In this document: positions 1-9,400 of the stretch, in pieces
Layout: each line of letters begins with the position of its first letter
Numbering within the stretch: position 1 is the stretch's first letter
NCBI GenBank assembly: GCA_963974345.1
Contig: CAXBBW010000003.1
Coordinates: 62,001 to 126,000, forward strand
Source: RHLJ01 sp963974345
Lineage (GTDB): Bacteria > Bacteroidota > Rhodothermia > Balneolales > Balneolaceae
Reading direction: 5' to 3'
DNA length: 64,000 bases
Made by a program: the position numbers and the translations under genes
Notes under the pieces: model-generated
Databases searched by the model: none
Seen by the model: the letters and a program-made list of their open reading frames with translations, nothing else
What the model was told of the DNA's origin: nothing

Positions 1-194
1 GGTTTTCCAAATTGAGTACTAGAGCGCATTTTTACTTCTAGAAATACTGTGATTAATCCATCTTTGGCAATAATATCAATTTCAGAATGACCAGAATAAT
101 AATTTCGATCCAGTATTTCCCAGTTCTTTTGCCGCAGGAATTTGCAAGCCAAATCTTCTGCATCGTTTCCTATATGGCGATGCGATTTACTCAC
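1..194 (-). CDS. yraN: YraN (UPF0102) family protein, N-terminal part; gene runs off the left edge
   Basis: The first 64 residues are visible, starting at a GTG (192-194). They carry the YraN/UPF0102 pattern: an N-terminal stretch with G-N-x-A-E-x-x-A and FL around residues 9-20, IL-x-x-N near 27-31, then S-E-I-D-I-I at about 37-42 and F-L-E-V-K at about 51-55. In the family this is the E-I-D...E-V-K nuclease-like (PD-(D/E)xK fold) core. Members are about 115-130 residues, so roughly half the gene is in the window. The biochemical role of the family is not settled; in some bacteria it is linked to DNA uptake or chromosome processing. The start overlaps the last 8 bases of the upstream regulator gene, which suggests one transcript. 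GTG is chosen because it gives the family N-terminus; no ATG fits. Confidence 0.85.
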   Translation of the reverse strand, partial: MSKSHRHIGNDAEDLACKFLRQKNWEILDRNYYSGHSEIDIIAKDGLITVFLEVKMRSSTQFGK

Positions 195-759
195 CCGAAC
201 TTAGCTTTCCTTTGATGGATTCTTTAACCTCAACCAATTTGATAAGCTGCTTCAAAAAACCAAGATTCTTTTTATTGATATAGGGTAGAAGTGCGTCTGT
301 AAAGCGTTCGAACATTTCGAGGAAGTCGTTGTAATTCTCAATTCGTTTTTTAAACTCTTTGCTTTCATCATCATTCAATCCACCTGATTCTAGAGTTTTG
401 ATACATTCTTCAAGTTCCACTCTAATCGGTGCGATTTCACGTTGCTGCCGTTCCCTAATTATAGTAGCTACTATTTTCCAAACATCGGTCTCAGCTGAAT
501 AGTAGTCTTTTCGGTCTCCTTTATAATGGACTTTATGGATGAGTTCCCAATCCAGCAACCTGCGAAGATTCATATTGGCATTTCCTCGACTGATAGCTAA
601 CTGATTCATAATGGAATCGGTGTCTAGTGCATGCGATTCTGCATAGAGAAGGGCATGTATTTGGGACATGGTTTTATTTATACCCCAAGCGGAAGCCATA
701 TCACCCCAAAGCTGAACAAATTGCTCTAAGGCTTTATTATATGCTGGTGAGTGTTTCAT
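187..759 (-). CDS. GbsR/MarR-type transcriptional regulator
   Basis: This 190-residue protein has the GbsR-subfamily layout. An N-terminal helix (W-G-D-M-A-S-A-W-G-I-N at about 18-28) is followed by a winged helix-turn-helix from about 30 to 95. The region SIMNQLAISRGNANMNLRRL is the helix pair that contacts DNA and GDRKDYY is the wing. A long charged C-terminal helical region (about 95-190) probably serves dimerisation. GbsR-like proteins in Bacillus sense choline, but ligands of the Bacteroidota members are mostly unknown, so the target here is open. The 3' end overlaps the yraN start by 8 bases, and the gene sits 57 bases downstream of the glucanase gene, also on the minus strand. It could control that gene, but no operator was identified. 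Confidence 0.85.
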   Translation of the reverse strand: MKHSPAYNKALEQFVQLWGDMASAWGINKTMSQIHALLYAESHALDTDSIMNQLAISRGNANMNLRRLLDWELIHKVHYKGDRKDYYSAETDVWKIVATIIRERQQREIAPIRVELEECIKTLESGGLNDDESKEFKKRIENYNDFLEMFERFTDALLPYINKKNLGFLKQLIKLVEVKESIKGKLSSGE

Positions 760-816
760 GGCAGAATGTAATCACATAATCACTCAATGAACAAAACTTG
801 TTGAAATAAATACTAA

Positions 817-2559
817 TTAATCTATTATAAATACACTCAAATTAAATCCACTTTCCATGGCTTCCATTCTTAGAACATGTTCGCCAGCTGTGAAATCATG
901 AGTTCCAATGGATATTTGTCTCCAGCTTCTAAATCCACCTGTATTGGGGATGTCGACAGTTCTATTAATTATTGTTCCGTCTAGTCGTACACGAATTTTA
1001 CTTGTACTAATACCGGATGCTACACGTGCAACCACATTGTAGGTTCCTGGAGTTGTAACATTTACCGTATACTCCATCCAATCTCCTTTATCAATAAACC
1101 CAACCATGTAATCGGTAGTCTGATCATTTGAAAGCTCTATGTCAACACCATCATTTCTGTATTCCCAACCACTATTTCCAGTGTTTTGTAACTCATCACT
1201 ACTAACTCTCTTATATTCTGTATCGTTATAAGAAACACCATTCATGCCAATATCATAGTCTGAAGCAACAATAGTACCAGGTATTGAATGTTCTTTAAAA
1301 GGCACATTTTGTGAGCCAAAGCTAGGTGAAAAAAGAGCATCAACAACTCCGGGGCGAAGAGTCGTTTTATCAAATGCTAAATCTGCTGCCATTTGAAATA
1401 ATCCATCGCTTGCTTCTTGAGTAGTTGGCATAGGCCCATTTCCTTTCCAATATTCTGTAACCTTATTATAATTTTCATTACCAAGAGACGATAGGGGTGA
1501 TGTTATAGTTCCTAGTTTTTTGTGTGTCCACCAGTTCCAGCCAATGTTGTTACTTTCCATAAGTTCTTTAGTTTCATAAAACCAAGGATTGGAGTTTTCC
1601 CCAGTTTCACCAAGCCAAAGTGGTGTATCTGTTCTATCTCGTAATGATATCAAATAGTTTATAGTACCTTGATCTGTTTCATTCCAATATTTGTGAAAAG
1701 CATATACAATATTATCGTAAACAGGTGCTAGTAAGTCTAATTTGTCAAAAGTGGTTGAAAAGTAATTACCATTAATAAACAGAATATGATTTTCATCAAT
1801 GCTTCTGATTTCAGGAATCAAATCTGTGTGAAATCGTAAAAGATCATCAGCTCCATATCCATCTGGGGTAACGGGTTCATTCAATAAATCATAACCGATA
1901 ATAATTGTTTCATCTTTATATCGGCTAGCAATTTCCTTCCATATTTTAATGGTTACAGGCATATAAGTATCATATTCAGTCCAAAGCCGAGCCACACCAT
2001 CACTATCAGCAATCTCTTTATCACTTTGAGCTCCAGGTGCACCATGCATATCTAATATAACATCTACTCTATGGCGTTTACACCAAACTAAGAGTTGATC
2101 TAGGCGATCAAATTCTCTTTCATTGAATTCTTCGGTTTCCATATCATAAAACACCTTATGGTTGAATGGAACTCGAATATGATCTGCTCCCCATTCTTTC
2201 ATCGCAATGATATCTTCTTCTTGAACGTAATTAGTTCTGAATTCTTCGAACCATCGATCCGTTTCTGATGCTCCCAGTAATTCTGTAATTGAATTTCTAA
2301 GTTTAGTTGGACCAAAATCACCGGGCATATTAAACATATAACCTTCCGGCATTAACCAGCCACCAAGTCCATAACCTTTAATAATTACTGGCTCTCCTTG
2401 TCGATTTAAAATCTCTGTTCCACTGGTTTTGAAGAAAGTTTCATCTGTATAACCGGGAACATCAGTTCCACCGTCATCTTCATCGTCATTGCCAGTTGAA
2501 GGGTTACAAGAGATGAGTGTAACAAATAGCAGTAAATAAATAAATTTAGAGAATTTCAT
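817..2559 (-). CDS. Secreted GH5-family glycoside hydrolase with C-terminal CBM6, lipoprotein
   Basis: The 580-residue protein starts with a lipoprotein signal (LISC, Cys18) and an acidic linker. A GH5 TIM barrel spans about 40-400: R-V-P at 129-131, D-M-H-G near 170-173, the acid/base motif N227-E228-P229, H289 in Y-A-F-H-K-Y, and the nucleophile motif W-L-G-E-T-G with E318. Residues about 430-580 form a CBM6-like beta-sandwich (GDWMEY, an aromatic W in the R-S-W-R-Q stretch). The motif order supports a retaining beta-glucanase; the early G-G-W-L-M-P-E-G is common in exo- or endo-acting beta-1,3/1,6-glucanases. Substrate is inferred, not shown; laminarin-type algal glucan would suit a marine organism. 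It is probably anchored in the outer membrane. No SusC/SusD pair lies nearby, so this is not a classical polysaccharide locus. Confidence 0.88.
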   Translation of the reverse strand: MKFSKFIYLLLFVTLISCNPSTGNDDEDDGGTDVPGYTDETFFKTSGTEILNRQGEPVIIKGYGLGGWLMPEGYMFNMPGDFGPTKLRNSITELLGASETDRWFEEFRTNYVQEEDIIAMKEWGADHIRVPFNHKVFYDMETEEFNEREFDRLDQLLVWCKRHRVDVILDMHGAPGAQSDKEIADSDGVARLWTEYDTYMPVTIKIWKEIASRYKDETIIIGYDLLNEPVTPDGYGADDLLRFHTDLIPEIRSIDENHILFINGNYFSTTFDKLDLLAPVYDNIVYAFHKYWNETDQGTINYLISLRDRTDTPLWLGETGENSNPWFYETKELMESNNIGWNWWTHKKLGTITSPLSSLGNENYNKVTEYWKGNGPMPTTQEASDGLFQMAADLAFDKTTLRPGVVDALFSPSFGSQNVPFKEHSIPGTIVASDYDIGMNGVSYNDTEYKRVSSDELQNTGNSGWEYRNDGVDIELSNDQTTDYMVGFIDKGDWMEYTVNVTTPGTYNVVARVASGISTSKIRVRLDGTIINRTVDIPNTGGFRSWRQISIGTHDFTAGEHVLRMEAMESGFNLSVFIID

Positions 2560-2669
2560 AAAACGATTAGTAATAATATAATTGAAGAAAGCTATAGAAC
2601 ATTTACAATGAAATTATGGTTCATTGTATAGCAAACAAAGCTTTATTAATGAATTGATTATGAAGGAGA

Positions 2670-2948
2670 TTACTTTTCAGAAGTTTTTTTCACTTCAGGT
2701 GTAGGAGTAGTAGTTTCTGAGCTAGGTGAATCTTTTTTTGGCTGATTTTGCTCTTCTTTTTTTCTTCCTCCATCTTTATAGTCGGTTACATACCAACCTT
2801 CGCCTTTATAAACAACTCCACCACCGCCAGAAATAACTCTCTTAACTTTCTGTCCTGTCGTTGGGCAAATTGAAAGTGGTGTTTCACTCATTTTTTGGAT
2901 CACTTCAAAAGTTGATCCATCTTCTCTTTTATATTCGTACGTAGGCAT
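2670..2948 (-). CDS. FmdB-like small protein with degenerate zinc ribbon
   Basis: A 92-residue protein that begins M-P-T-Y-E-Y, the hallmark of the FmdB/Zn-ribbon_8 family, and ends in a low-complexity Lys/Ser/Thr/Pro/Glu tail from about residue 65. Normal members carry C-x-x-C near residues 8-11 and C-P-x-C-G near 28-32. Here the first pair reads R8-E-D-G11 and the second C28-P-T-T-G, so three of four cysteines are gone and zinc is unlikely to bind in the usual way. The rest of the fold signature (G-x-x-F-E...I, K-R-V-I-S-G-G-G-G) is kept. Function of the family is poorly defined. The gene is apparently monocistronic, with a 450-base gap upstream. Confidence 0.75.
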   Translation of the reverse strand: MPTYEYKREDGSTFEVIQKMSETPLSICPTTGQKVKRVISGGGGVVYKGEGWYVTDYKDGGRKKEEQNQPKKDSPSSETTTPTPEVKKTSEK

Positions 2949-3401
2949 TGTTTATGGTAGGTTACTAAATGGGGTTTATTCTATATATTAAGAATCAAAT
3001 TGCGTGCCAATATAATCTCAATAGGCATAATGACAAACATCATTTTAGCACAATATTATGCTAATGAGAAGAGGTTTTATACTCCCCAAATACCAAAAGA
3101 GCGATAGTAATAAGCTATAGTAAATCTAAAGTTTCCTATGTTTGCACGGTTAACTACCAGAAAAACGCTTACAAATATAGAAAAATTCTATTAATAGATT
3201 CTAAACTCAAAACGATATAAAATGGCGTTTTCGATTAAATAAATGCTTATTTTTGTGTGCTTAAAAACAAATTAAGGCTTCTGCTTATTATCAAGATAGA
3301 ACAGCCACCTCTTAGCAGAGGCAATCAAATAATCATTTAGAAAAGTGTGTTTTTGAGAAATCACGGATTTCTTCACACTAAAAAAACGCGATTAACCAGG
3401 A
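2949..3401. other. 453-base gap between divergent fmdB-like and sulP genes
   Basis: No plausible gene here; the longest ATG frames are under 20 codons. It holds an imperfect 20-base palindrome at 3045-3064 (TTAGCA...TGCTAA around a central AATATT), which could be an operator for the minus-strand fmdB-like gene. An octamer fitting the Bacteroidota -7 box (TATTTTTG, 3248-3255) points toward sulP but lacks a clear TTG at the right distance, so it is weak. The rest is A/T-rich with no obvious repeat. Confidence 0.4.
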
Positions 3402-4937
3402 ATGCAAAAAATACTCAACTTATTCGATATCTCATTTACTGAGAAAATTGACTACAAAACAGAAATTCTCTCTGGATTAACAGTAGCAATGGCGCTTATT
3501 CCAGAAGCGGTAGCATTTGCGCTTATAGCTGGGTTGTCTCCATTAACCGGTTTATATGCAGCTTTCATGATGGGATTGGTTACCTCTATACTTGGTGGTA
3601 GACCAGGGATGATTTCCGGGGCAACAGGCGCTGTAGCAGTAATATTAGTTGTGCTTGCTAAGTCACATGGAGTGGAATATATATTTGCGACGGTAGTTTT
3701 AGCTGGAATTATACAGGTAACTGCAGGTTTTCTAAAACTAGGAAAACTAATGAGATTAGTTCCTCATCCAGTAATTTTCGGTTTTGTAAATGGTTTGGCA
3801 GTTATCATTTTTATGTCTCAGTTAGATCAGTTTAAAGATCCTTCTGGCGCTTGGATGACAGGTTCGTCATTGTACTTACTTTTAGGGTTAGTATTACTTA
3901 CCATGCTTATTATTTGGGGTTTGCCAAAACTTACCAAGGCAGTTCCCTCTTCATTGGTTGCCATTTTAACTGTTTTTGGAATCGTTTTTGCTTTCGGAAT
4001 TGAAACCAAAACCGTAGGTGATATTGCCTCAATCTCTGGTGGTTTTCCTCCATTCCATATCCCTCAAATTCCATTCACACTCGAGACTCTTTCATTGATA
4101 TTCCCTTATGCAGCAATTATGGCCGGAGTAGGATTAATCGAAAGTTTATTAACACTCAATATTATTGATGAAATTACTGAAACTCGTGGGCGAGGAAATA
4201 AAGAAGCGGCGGCTCAAGGTGTAGCAAATATTCTTTCAGGATTCTTTTCTGGGATGGGCGGTTGTGCAATGATTGGTCAAAGTTTGATTAATATTTCAGC
4301 CGGAGCTAGAGCCCGCCTGTCAGGAATTGTTGCAGCAGTGATGTTACTTGTATTTATTATGTTTGGTGCAAGCCTGATTGAGCAAATGCCAATGGCAGCG
4401 TTAACTGGATTAATGATTATGGTTGCCATCGGAACCTTTGAGTGGGCAAGTTTAAGAACTTTTACTAAAATGCCTATTTCTGATATTTTTGTGATGGTAG
4501 TAGTAACTTTGGTGACTGCAGTTCTGCATAACCTTGCGCTGGCAGTTTTAATTGGAGTAATAATAGCAGCTTTGGTGTTTGCATGGGACAACGCAAAGAG
4601 AATTCGTGCACGCAAGCATATTGATGATGATGGCATTAAACACTATGAAATCTATGGTCCGCTTTTCTTTGGCTCCGTTTCAGTATTCAACGACAAGTTT
4701 GACGTACTAAATGACCCTGATGAGGTAATTATCGACTTTGCTGAAAGTAGGGTGGTAGATATGTCTGCAATTGAAGCATTAAATAGATTAACAGAACGCT
4801 ATCATAAAGTTGGTAAGAAAGTACATCTTAAGCATTTGAGTAAAGATTGTCTTCAGCTTCTTGAAAATGCAGACGAGATTATTGACGTGAATCTGTACGA
4901 AGATCCGAAATACAAGCTAGTAGTAGATTTGAAATAA
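3402..4937 (+). CDS. SulP-family anion transporter with C-terminal STAS domain
   Basis: The 511-residue protein begins with the SulP entry motif (D-x-x-A-G-L-T/V-V-A-x-x-x-I-P-E-A-x-A-F-A-x-I-A-G, about 24-45) and continues with some 10-14 hydrophobic segments to about residue 400. The last 100 residues are a STAS domain (Y-G-P-L-F-F-G-S...V-I-I-D-F...V-D-M-S-A-I-E-A-L). SulP proteins move sulfate, bicarbonate or other anions across the inner membrane; the substrate cannot be read from sequence, although bicarbonate or sulfate uptake is usual in marine bacteria. It stands alone, and its 3' end is 14 bases from the convergent alkC-like gene. The ATG is chosen because the frame has no earlier start matching the family N-terminus. 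Confidence 0.93.
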   Translation: MQKILNLFDISFTEKIDYKTEILSGLTVAMALIPEAVAFALIAGLSPLTGLYAAFMMGLVTSILGGRPGMISGATGAVAVILVVLAKSHGVEYIFATVVLAGIIQVTAGFLKLGKLMRLVPHPVIFGFVNGLAVIIFMSQLDQFKDPSGAWMTGSSLYLLLGLVLLTMLIIWGLPKLTKAVPSSLVAILTVFGIVFAFGIETKTVGDIASISGGFPPFHIPQIPFTLETLSLIFPYAAIMAGVGLIESLLTLNIIDEITETRGRGNKEAAAQGVANILSGFFSGMGGCAMIGQSLINISAGARARLSGIVAAVMLLVFIMFGASLIEQMPMAALTGLMIMVAIGTFEWASLRTFTKMPISDIFVMVVVTLVTAVLHNLALAVLIGVIIAALVFAWDNAKRIRARKHIDDDGIKHYEIYGPLFFGSVSVFNDKFDVLNDPDEVIIDFAESRVVDMSAIEALNRLTERYHKVGKKVHLKHLSKDCLQLLENADEIIDVNLYEDPKYKLVVDLK

Positions 4938-4951
4938 ATAAGGGGTTTTAA

Positions 4952-5728
4952 TTAACGACCTTTCATTATTTTTAAAGCCCAGAGATCACTTTTCTTTATC
5001 AGGTTTCTGAGTGCATGTTTTATTATCCATTCACACTCTTTTGAAGGCTTCGTAGCCCAACCATTGATTAATTTTTTTCCTGTTTCGGGATTATCTTTAA
5101 GAATGTCATTAATACAATTAGCTACTGATTTTTGAACGTATTTTGAGGTGTCATCTTTTAGATTTTCTAAAATAGGAAGTAGAGGGGTTGGGTCAGTTAT
5201 AAACATATCTAGTTTAGAAGCCCAGGGTAACCGTGGGCGACCTCCTTCACTGGCTAAACGACGAACGTGGAAATTCGTATCCTTAGACCATTCCATCATT
5301 TGTGCTAACGTCTGCTCAGGATACTTTTCGATATAAGGACGAATGGCATACTCACCGGTATTTCTTTTGGTGATTTCTTTGATTGCCATCATCGAAAGCT
5401 CGAATTCATTCAACCCATACTTTTCTACATATTTTGCAAAGGGCATAATCCAGTAAAAATTGGAGAACATCCCTGTTTCTTCATGATTTTCTGGTCCCAG
5501 AATTTGGGAAAGTATGGCTAGATTTTCGGGATACGCTTTACCTAAGGTTAGATTCAATTCATCGGCAATTAACTCAACCCGATCCTTAAGTTCCAAAGCA
5601 CCCACTCCTTCATCTACTTTTTTAATGAAAGACTTCGAATCAAATTCAGGCTCAATACTCAGGATTTTATCAGAAAGCAAAATTGCTAACTCTTTATCGA
5701 ACCATAGTTTGAGTTGTTTGAATGCCAT
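4952..5728 (-). CDS. AlkC-like DNA alkylation repair protein (HEAT-like repeats)
   Basis: A 258-residue all-helical protein. The stretch H-V-R-R-L-A-S-E-G-G-R-P-R-L-P-W (about 153-168) is the diagnostic core of the AlkC branch of the AlkC/AlkD alkylpurine-DNA glycosylase superfamily, and the following V-Q-K-S-V-A-N-C-I-N-D (about 195-205) fits the next HEAT-like helix pair. AlkC and AlkD excise N3- or N7-alkylated purines without base flipping. The protein would act in the cytoplasm on DNA. It lies just downstream (15 bases) of the predicted nuclease/methylase pair on the same strand and could share their transcript. AlkC is named because of the motif; AlkD is the alternative. Confidence 0.82.
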   Translation of the reverse strand: MAFKQLKLWFDKELAILLSDKILSIEPEFDSKSFIKKVDEGVGALELKDRVELIADELNLTLGKAYPENLAILSQILGPENHEETGMFSNFYWIMPFAKYVEKYGLNEFELSMMAIKEITKRNTGEYAIRPYIEKYPEQTLAQMMEWSKDTNFHVRRLASEGGRPRLPWASKLDMFITDPTPLLPILENLKDDTSKYVQKSVANCINDILKDNPETGKKLINGWATKPSKECEWIIKHALRNLIKKSDLWALKIMKGR

Positions 5729-5743
5729 ATTAAATACGCCCTT

Positions 5744-6454
5744 CTAACCAACAAGGTTAACCCAAAAATGGGTAAGATTTATATAATTACTTTGACCTTC
5801 CCCATTTTCCCTATAATTTTTAGAGATATATTTTGTAAGCATTAATAGTTGGGTATCAGTTTGAATCAGTTGGTCCTCTTCTTTCCAAAAAGCTGGATTA
5901 GAAGTGATCAATTCATCAACCCATGTATTAACATGCTCAAACCAATAACCAGGATTTTCTTTTTGTATATATCCTATTATAGCTGAAAAAGCTAGGTTTT
6001 TGGCATGTATGCGTTCCTTAAATCGCTCAATTGCACCACTTGATTTACTTTGACCGGTTACATACTCTTTTTCTCGGTTTTTTGGAAGCGTAGGTAATCT
6101 TTTACATTCAATTTCAAAAAAAGCATCATATTCACCGTAAGAATTTTCATGAACTTTTATTGTTTCAGAAATAGATAAAACTCCAATATCCGTTTTAGCA
6201 CTTCTGCCAGATTCTGGGTTTTGTATTTTTTCTGGTTTAAAAAAGAATGGTCTAGACTCAATATTTCTCTGAAAAAGGATAGCTAACCGTTCATTAAGCG
6301 TATCTTCAACAGTTTCTGTTTCTCCCTTATTTTTTACTTGGAATACTTTTAATTGTTCTTCAATATAGTTTAAAACCGCATTGATAGATCCATTATGTGG
6401 GATCCCATTTGTAATCTTTCCCGAGGATATGTTTTGAAACCCTTCAGACAGCAT
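5744..6454 (-). CDS. Predicted PD-(D/E)xK nuclease partner of the adenine methylase
   Basis: I do not recognise a named family. The 236 residues contain a plausible PD-(D/E)xK active site: an N-terminal helix with E-D-T-L-N-E-R-L (about 50-57), D89 in K-T-D-I-G-V, a strand F-F-E-I-E-C-K-R with E116-x-K118, and a following helix R-F-x-x-R-I-H-A-x-x-L-A-F-S-A-I-I-G-Y-I-Q (about 144-164). Nucleases with such E-C-K-R-L cores are frequent in restriction and anti-phage systems. The ATG overlaps the methylase stop in a TAATG junction, so translation is coupled, methylase first. I infer the restriction half of a two-gene system; a methylase specificity or accessory factor is the alternative. Confidence 0.6.
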   Translation of the reverse strand: MLSEGFQNISSGKITNGIPHNGSINAVLNYIEEQLKVFQVKNKGETETVEDTLNERLAILFQRNIESRPFFFKPEKIQNPESGRSAKTDIGVLSISETIKVHENSYGEYDAFFEIECKRLPTLPKNREKEYVTGQSKSSGAIERFKERIHAKNLAFSAIIGYIQKENPGYWFEHVNTWVDELITSNPAFWKEEDQLIQTDTQLLMLTKYISKNYRENGEGQSNYINLTHFWVNLVG

Positions 6455-9400
6455 TAATAACCCTGCCTCCTTAAATCCGAAAAGGTTTCATCTGCATCTC
6501 GAAGAGCAATAGATTTTAGCCAAAAGCGTAATTTTTTTGGCTTGATCAAATAAATAACATTGCCTTCATATAATCGGATAATTCGCGTTATTCTCAGGCT
6601 TACACCAAAATTCTTTTGTACTAATTCTTCAATACTTTTTTCTGCATATTCGGTATTTGAAAAATCAATATTTGGTTTTTCACCAAAATAAAATGGATAA
6701 CATATATATGATTCAGTTTCTAGATAAGGGTAAGGTTTTACCGTCTTGAAAACACTATTCAGAACCTGACAATATAATTCACCAAATTTTTGAAGCTGTG
6801 TCTTAGAAACAATTTTTGTGGCAATTTTTGATTTTTCTCCTTTTCTCCTGAAGTCAAGAAGAAATTCTAATAAATCCTCAATTAAAATCTCATCCGTTTT
6901 TTGAAGCTTAAAATCAGTATCGAAATCTGGAATTATAAATGTGTCTAAATCTTTTCTAAGGAAAGATGAAGACCTATTAACCATGAACTCTGCACTTGTT
7001 GCAGCAAGAATTAACAAATTAATTTTACTTCTAAGAGCAGAAAAGAGCTTTTTTAAATCTTCTTTTTCTGACTCAGGAGCATGTATACCTACAATTCTAT
7101 GCTTAAACGTTAAGTAATCATCAGTATATAGAATTGGTATAGAAGTCCCCTGAACTAATTCTTTTATTAGAATATGTGGACCTTGATAGATTTTTTTTCG
7201 ACGAGGTGCTATAAAATAAGACTCTTCCTGATTGTAAATGGAACCACTAGAAAGTCCATTTTTTGTAAAACTTCTACTATCAAATGTTGGTTTATTAGTT
7301 ATGAAATCAGCTTTTTTGTATTTCTTATTTAGACTAGAAAATCTTTTTAATTGTTTTTCTGATAACTGTTCTCGGTTTTTTAATTGATTTAATTCACTTA
7401 TTTCTTGTCGATTACCAATGATGTAACCTTCTCCTGCATCCCACCCATTTTCGGTTATTTTTTTTGAGAGAAAGTCTCCAACATTGGGTAATGATTTTAA
7501 ATTGGACAAAAGGTTAGAGAATCTTTTTCCTCCCAGAAAGTTGCTTTTCCATACATAGGGATCAGATGAAGCTTGTTTATGAGAAATTATATGGAAATCG
7601 TATGTATCTAATTCAAAATAAAGTTTTTCTTTATGTGGTTTTGTTCTTCGAACTGTAACATGAAGTAGACTTCTTTCCTTTGAAGGAGTATTCTCAATGA
7701 AAACAGCTGCAGTTGCAACATCTCCATTTTTACCAAAAAGCACTCTGCTTATATGGGTAAAATCGATAATTTGAGGGATATGGTAATTAGCTAATAAGAA
7801 CTGTCTAAACTGAAATGAAGTATTATTGTATAAAAAGGGGCCAGATGGTTGTATTAGACAAACAAGCCCATTTTTCCTACATAATGAGATGGATTTTTCA
7901 AGAAATAATAAAGCAATTTGATTATCAGGGAGCTTTACAGGAACTCTTTTCTTTTTGTCGTCAGTAACAGTGGAAAGAAGAAACCGATTTTTCGCCTGCT
8001 CAATTTCAATCTTTTTTGCTGCCGTAGTAAGTTTGGACTCAAATGGTGGATTACCAATAATTAGATTAAATTTTTGTGATAACCCACCATTCAAAAGCAC
8101 CTCAAAAAAGTCATTATTTAAAATATTCTCCTTGTTGAGATTATCGAACTTAAGTTCATTCCATATTTGTAATGGAGTTAACGCATCACATAGTGCCAAA
8201 CTTAAACTGAAAATGGTAAGGTTCGCCGCTTCTTTATTTAGTTCGACACCGTAGATGTTCTCTTTTAGTAGTTTTTTTAAAGTCCGAAGGTCAGGTTTCT
8301 GCCAATCATTTTTCTTACGCCATCTATAAATTAACCTTCGGTAAGCTCCAACAAGAAAAACACCAGAACCACATGCCGGATCTAAAATTCTAAAGTCAGT
8401 GGCATCATCTGTTAAAGGCATTGCCTCATCCAATAGAAAATTTACAAGAAAAGGGGGCGTATATACTACACCAGGTTGTTTACCGAGAAACTCCTCATAA
8501 ATATTGCTAATTAGTTCAACAGGAAGATCATTGAAAGAGTATAATCTCCATAGTACTAACTGAATTCCATCAACCTCTCCGTCAAAAAAATGTTTGAATC
8601 GAGATAGGTCTCTTTTTTTTAAAATATCTCGTTCTGTATCATCAAGTTGAAATATTCCACCATTAAAGTGTTCAGCTAAATAATCTAATAAATCTACAAA
8701 GCTACCAGCTTGAGTCAGTATGTCTGTGAATCTAGTTGCACCAGAACTAAATTGAGTAAAAAAGCCATTTGGAAAAACACGATTACCTCTTTCGTCTTCA
8801 CGTTCTTCTAGATATTTAACTAGTATAGAGATAACCATTATTTTGCGTGCGATATCAGGAGGCAAAATCTTTTCTTCAATTATGGCATTTAAAACCAGTT
8901 TTAATTCGGATAGTAGTTTTTCGTATGCACTATTACTGGCTTTAAATGCACTGCTATACTTTGTGTTTTCCCAAAAAGAACCGTTATCAAAAGCTTTTCC
9001 TGAAAAATCTTTAAATTTTTCTTGGTTCTTTGAGTCAATTACATCTTGTAATTCGGAAGCAAGTTTTATTACCGTAAGCGGTTTATAAACAAGATTATTT
9101 CCTTGAGAGGGATGTTCTAAGCAATTGAAAATTCGAACATCTTTTTTCGTAAAAACAAAGAATAGAGGAACCTTACCCGAACTATATAATTGCTTATGCA
9201 GGGTAATAAGTCTTTCTTCTTGTCCTTCATTTCCTAACTCTTTTGTGAAATCGTAAAGATATATTTGAGGTATGGAAGGCCTATTTTCAAATCTCCGAAA
9301 ATAAACATAATGTGCGTCATACTTTTCTGCATTTTCAAGAGCAATAATCTCTTCAGGAGTTAACTCGTCAGATTTGTAAATGTCCTGAACAGATACGAGC

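Noticed and set aside
3160..3176. AAACGCTTACAA words shared with the gap before the acyl-CoA dehydrogenase gene (about 43390)
   Set aside because: Only two imperfect copies with different central bases, not a convincing shared operator.
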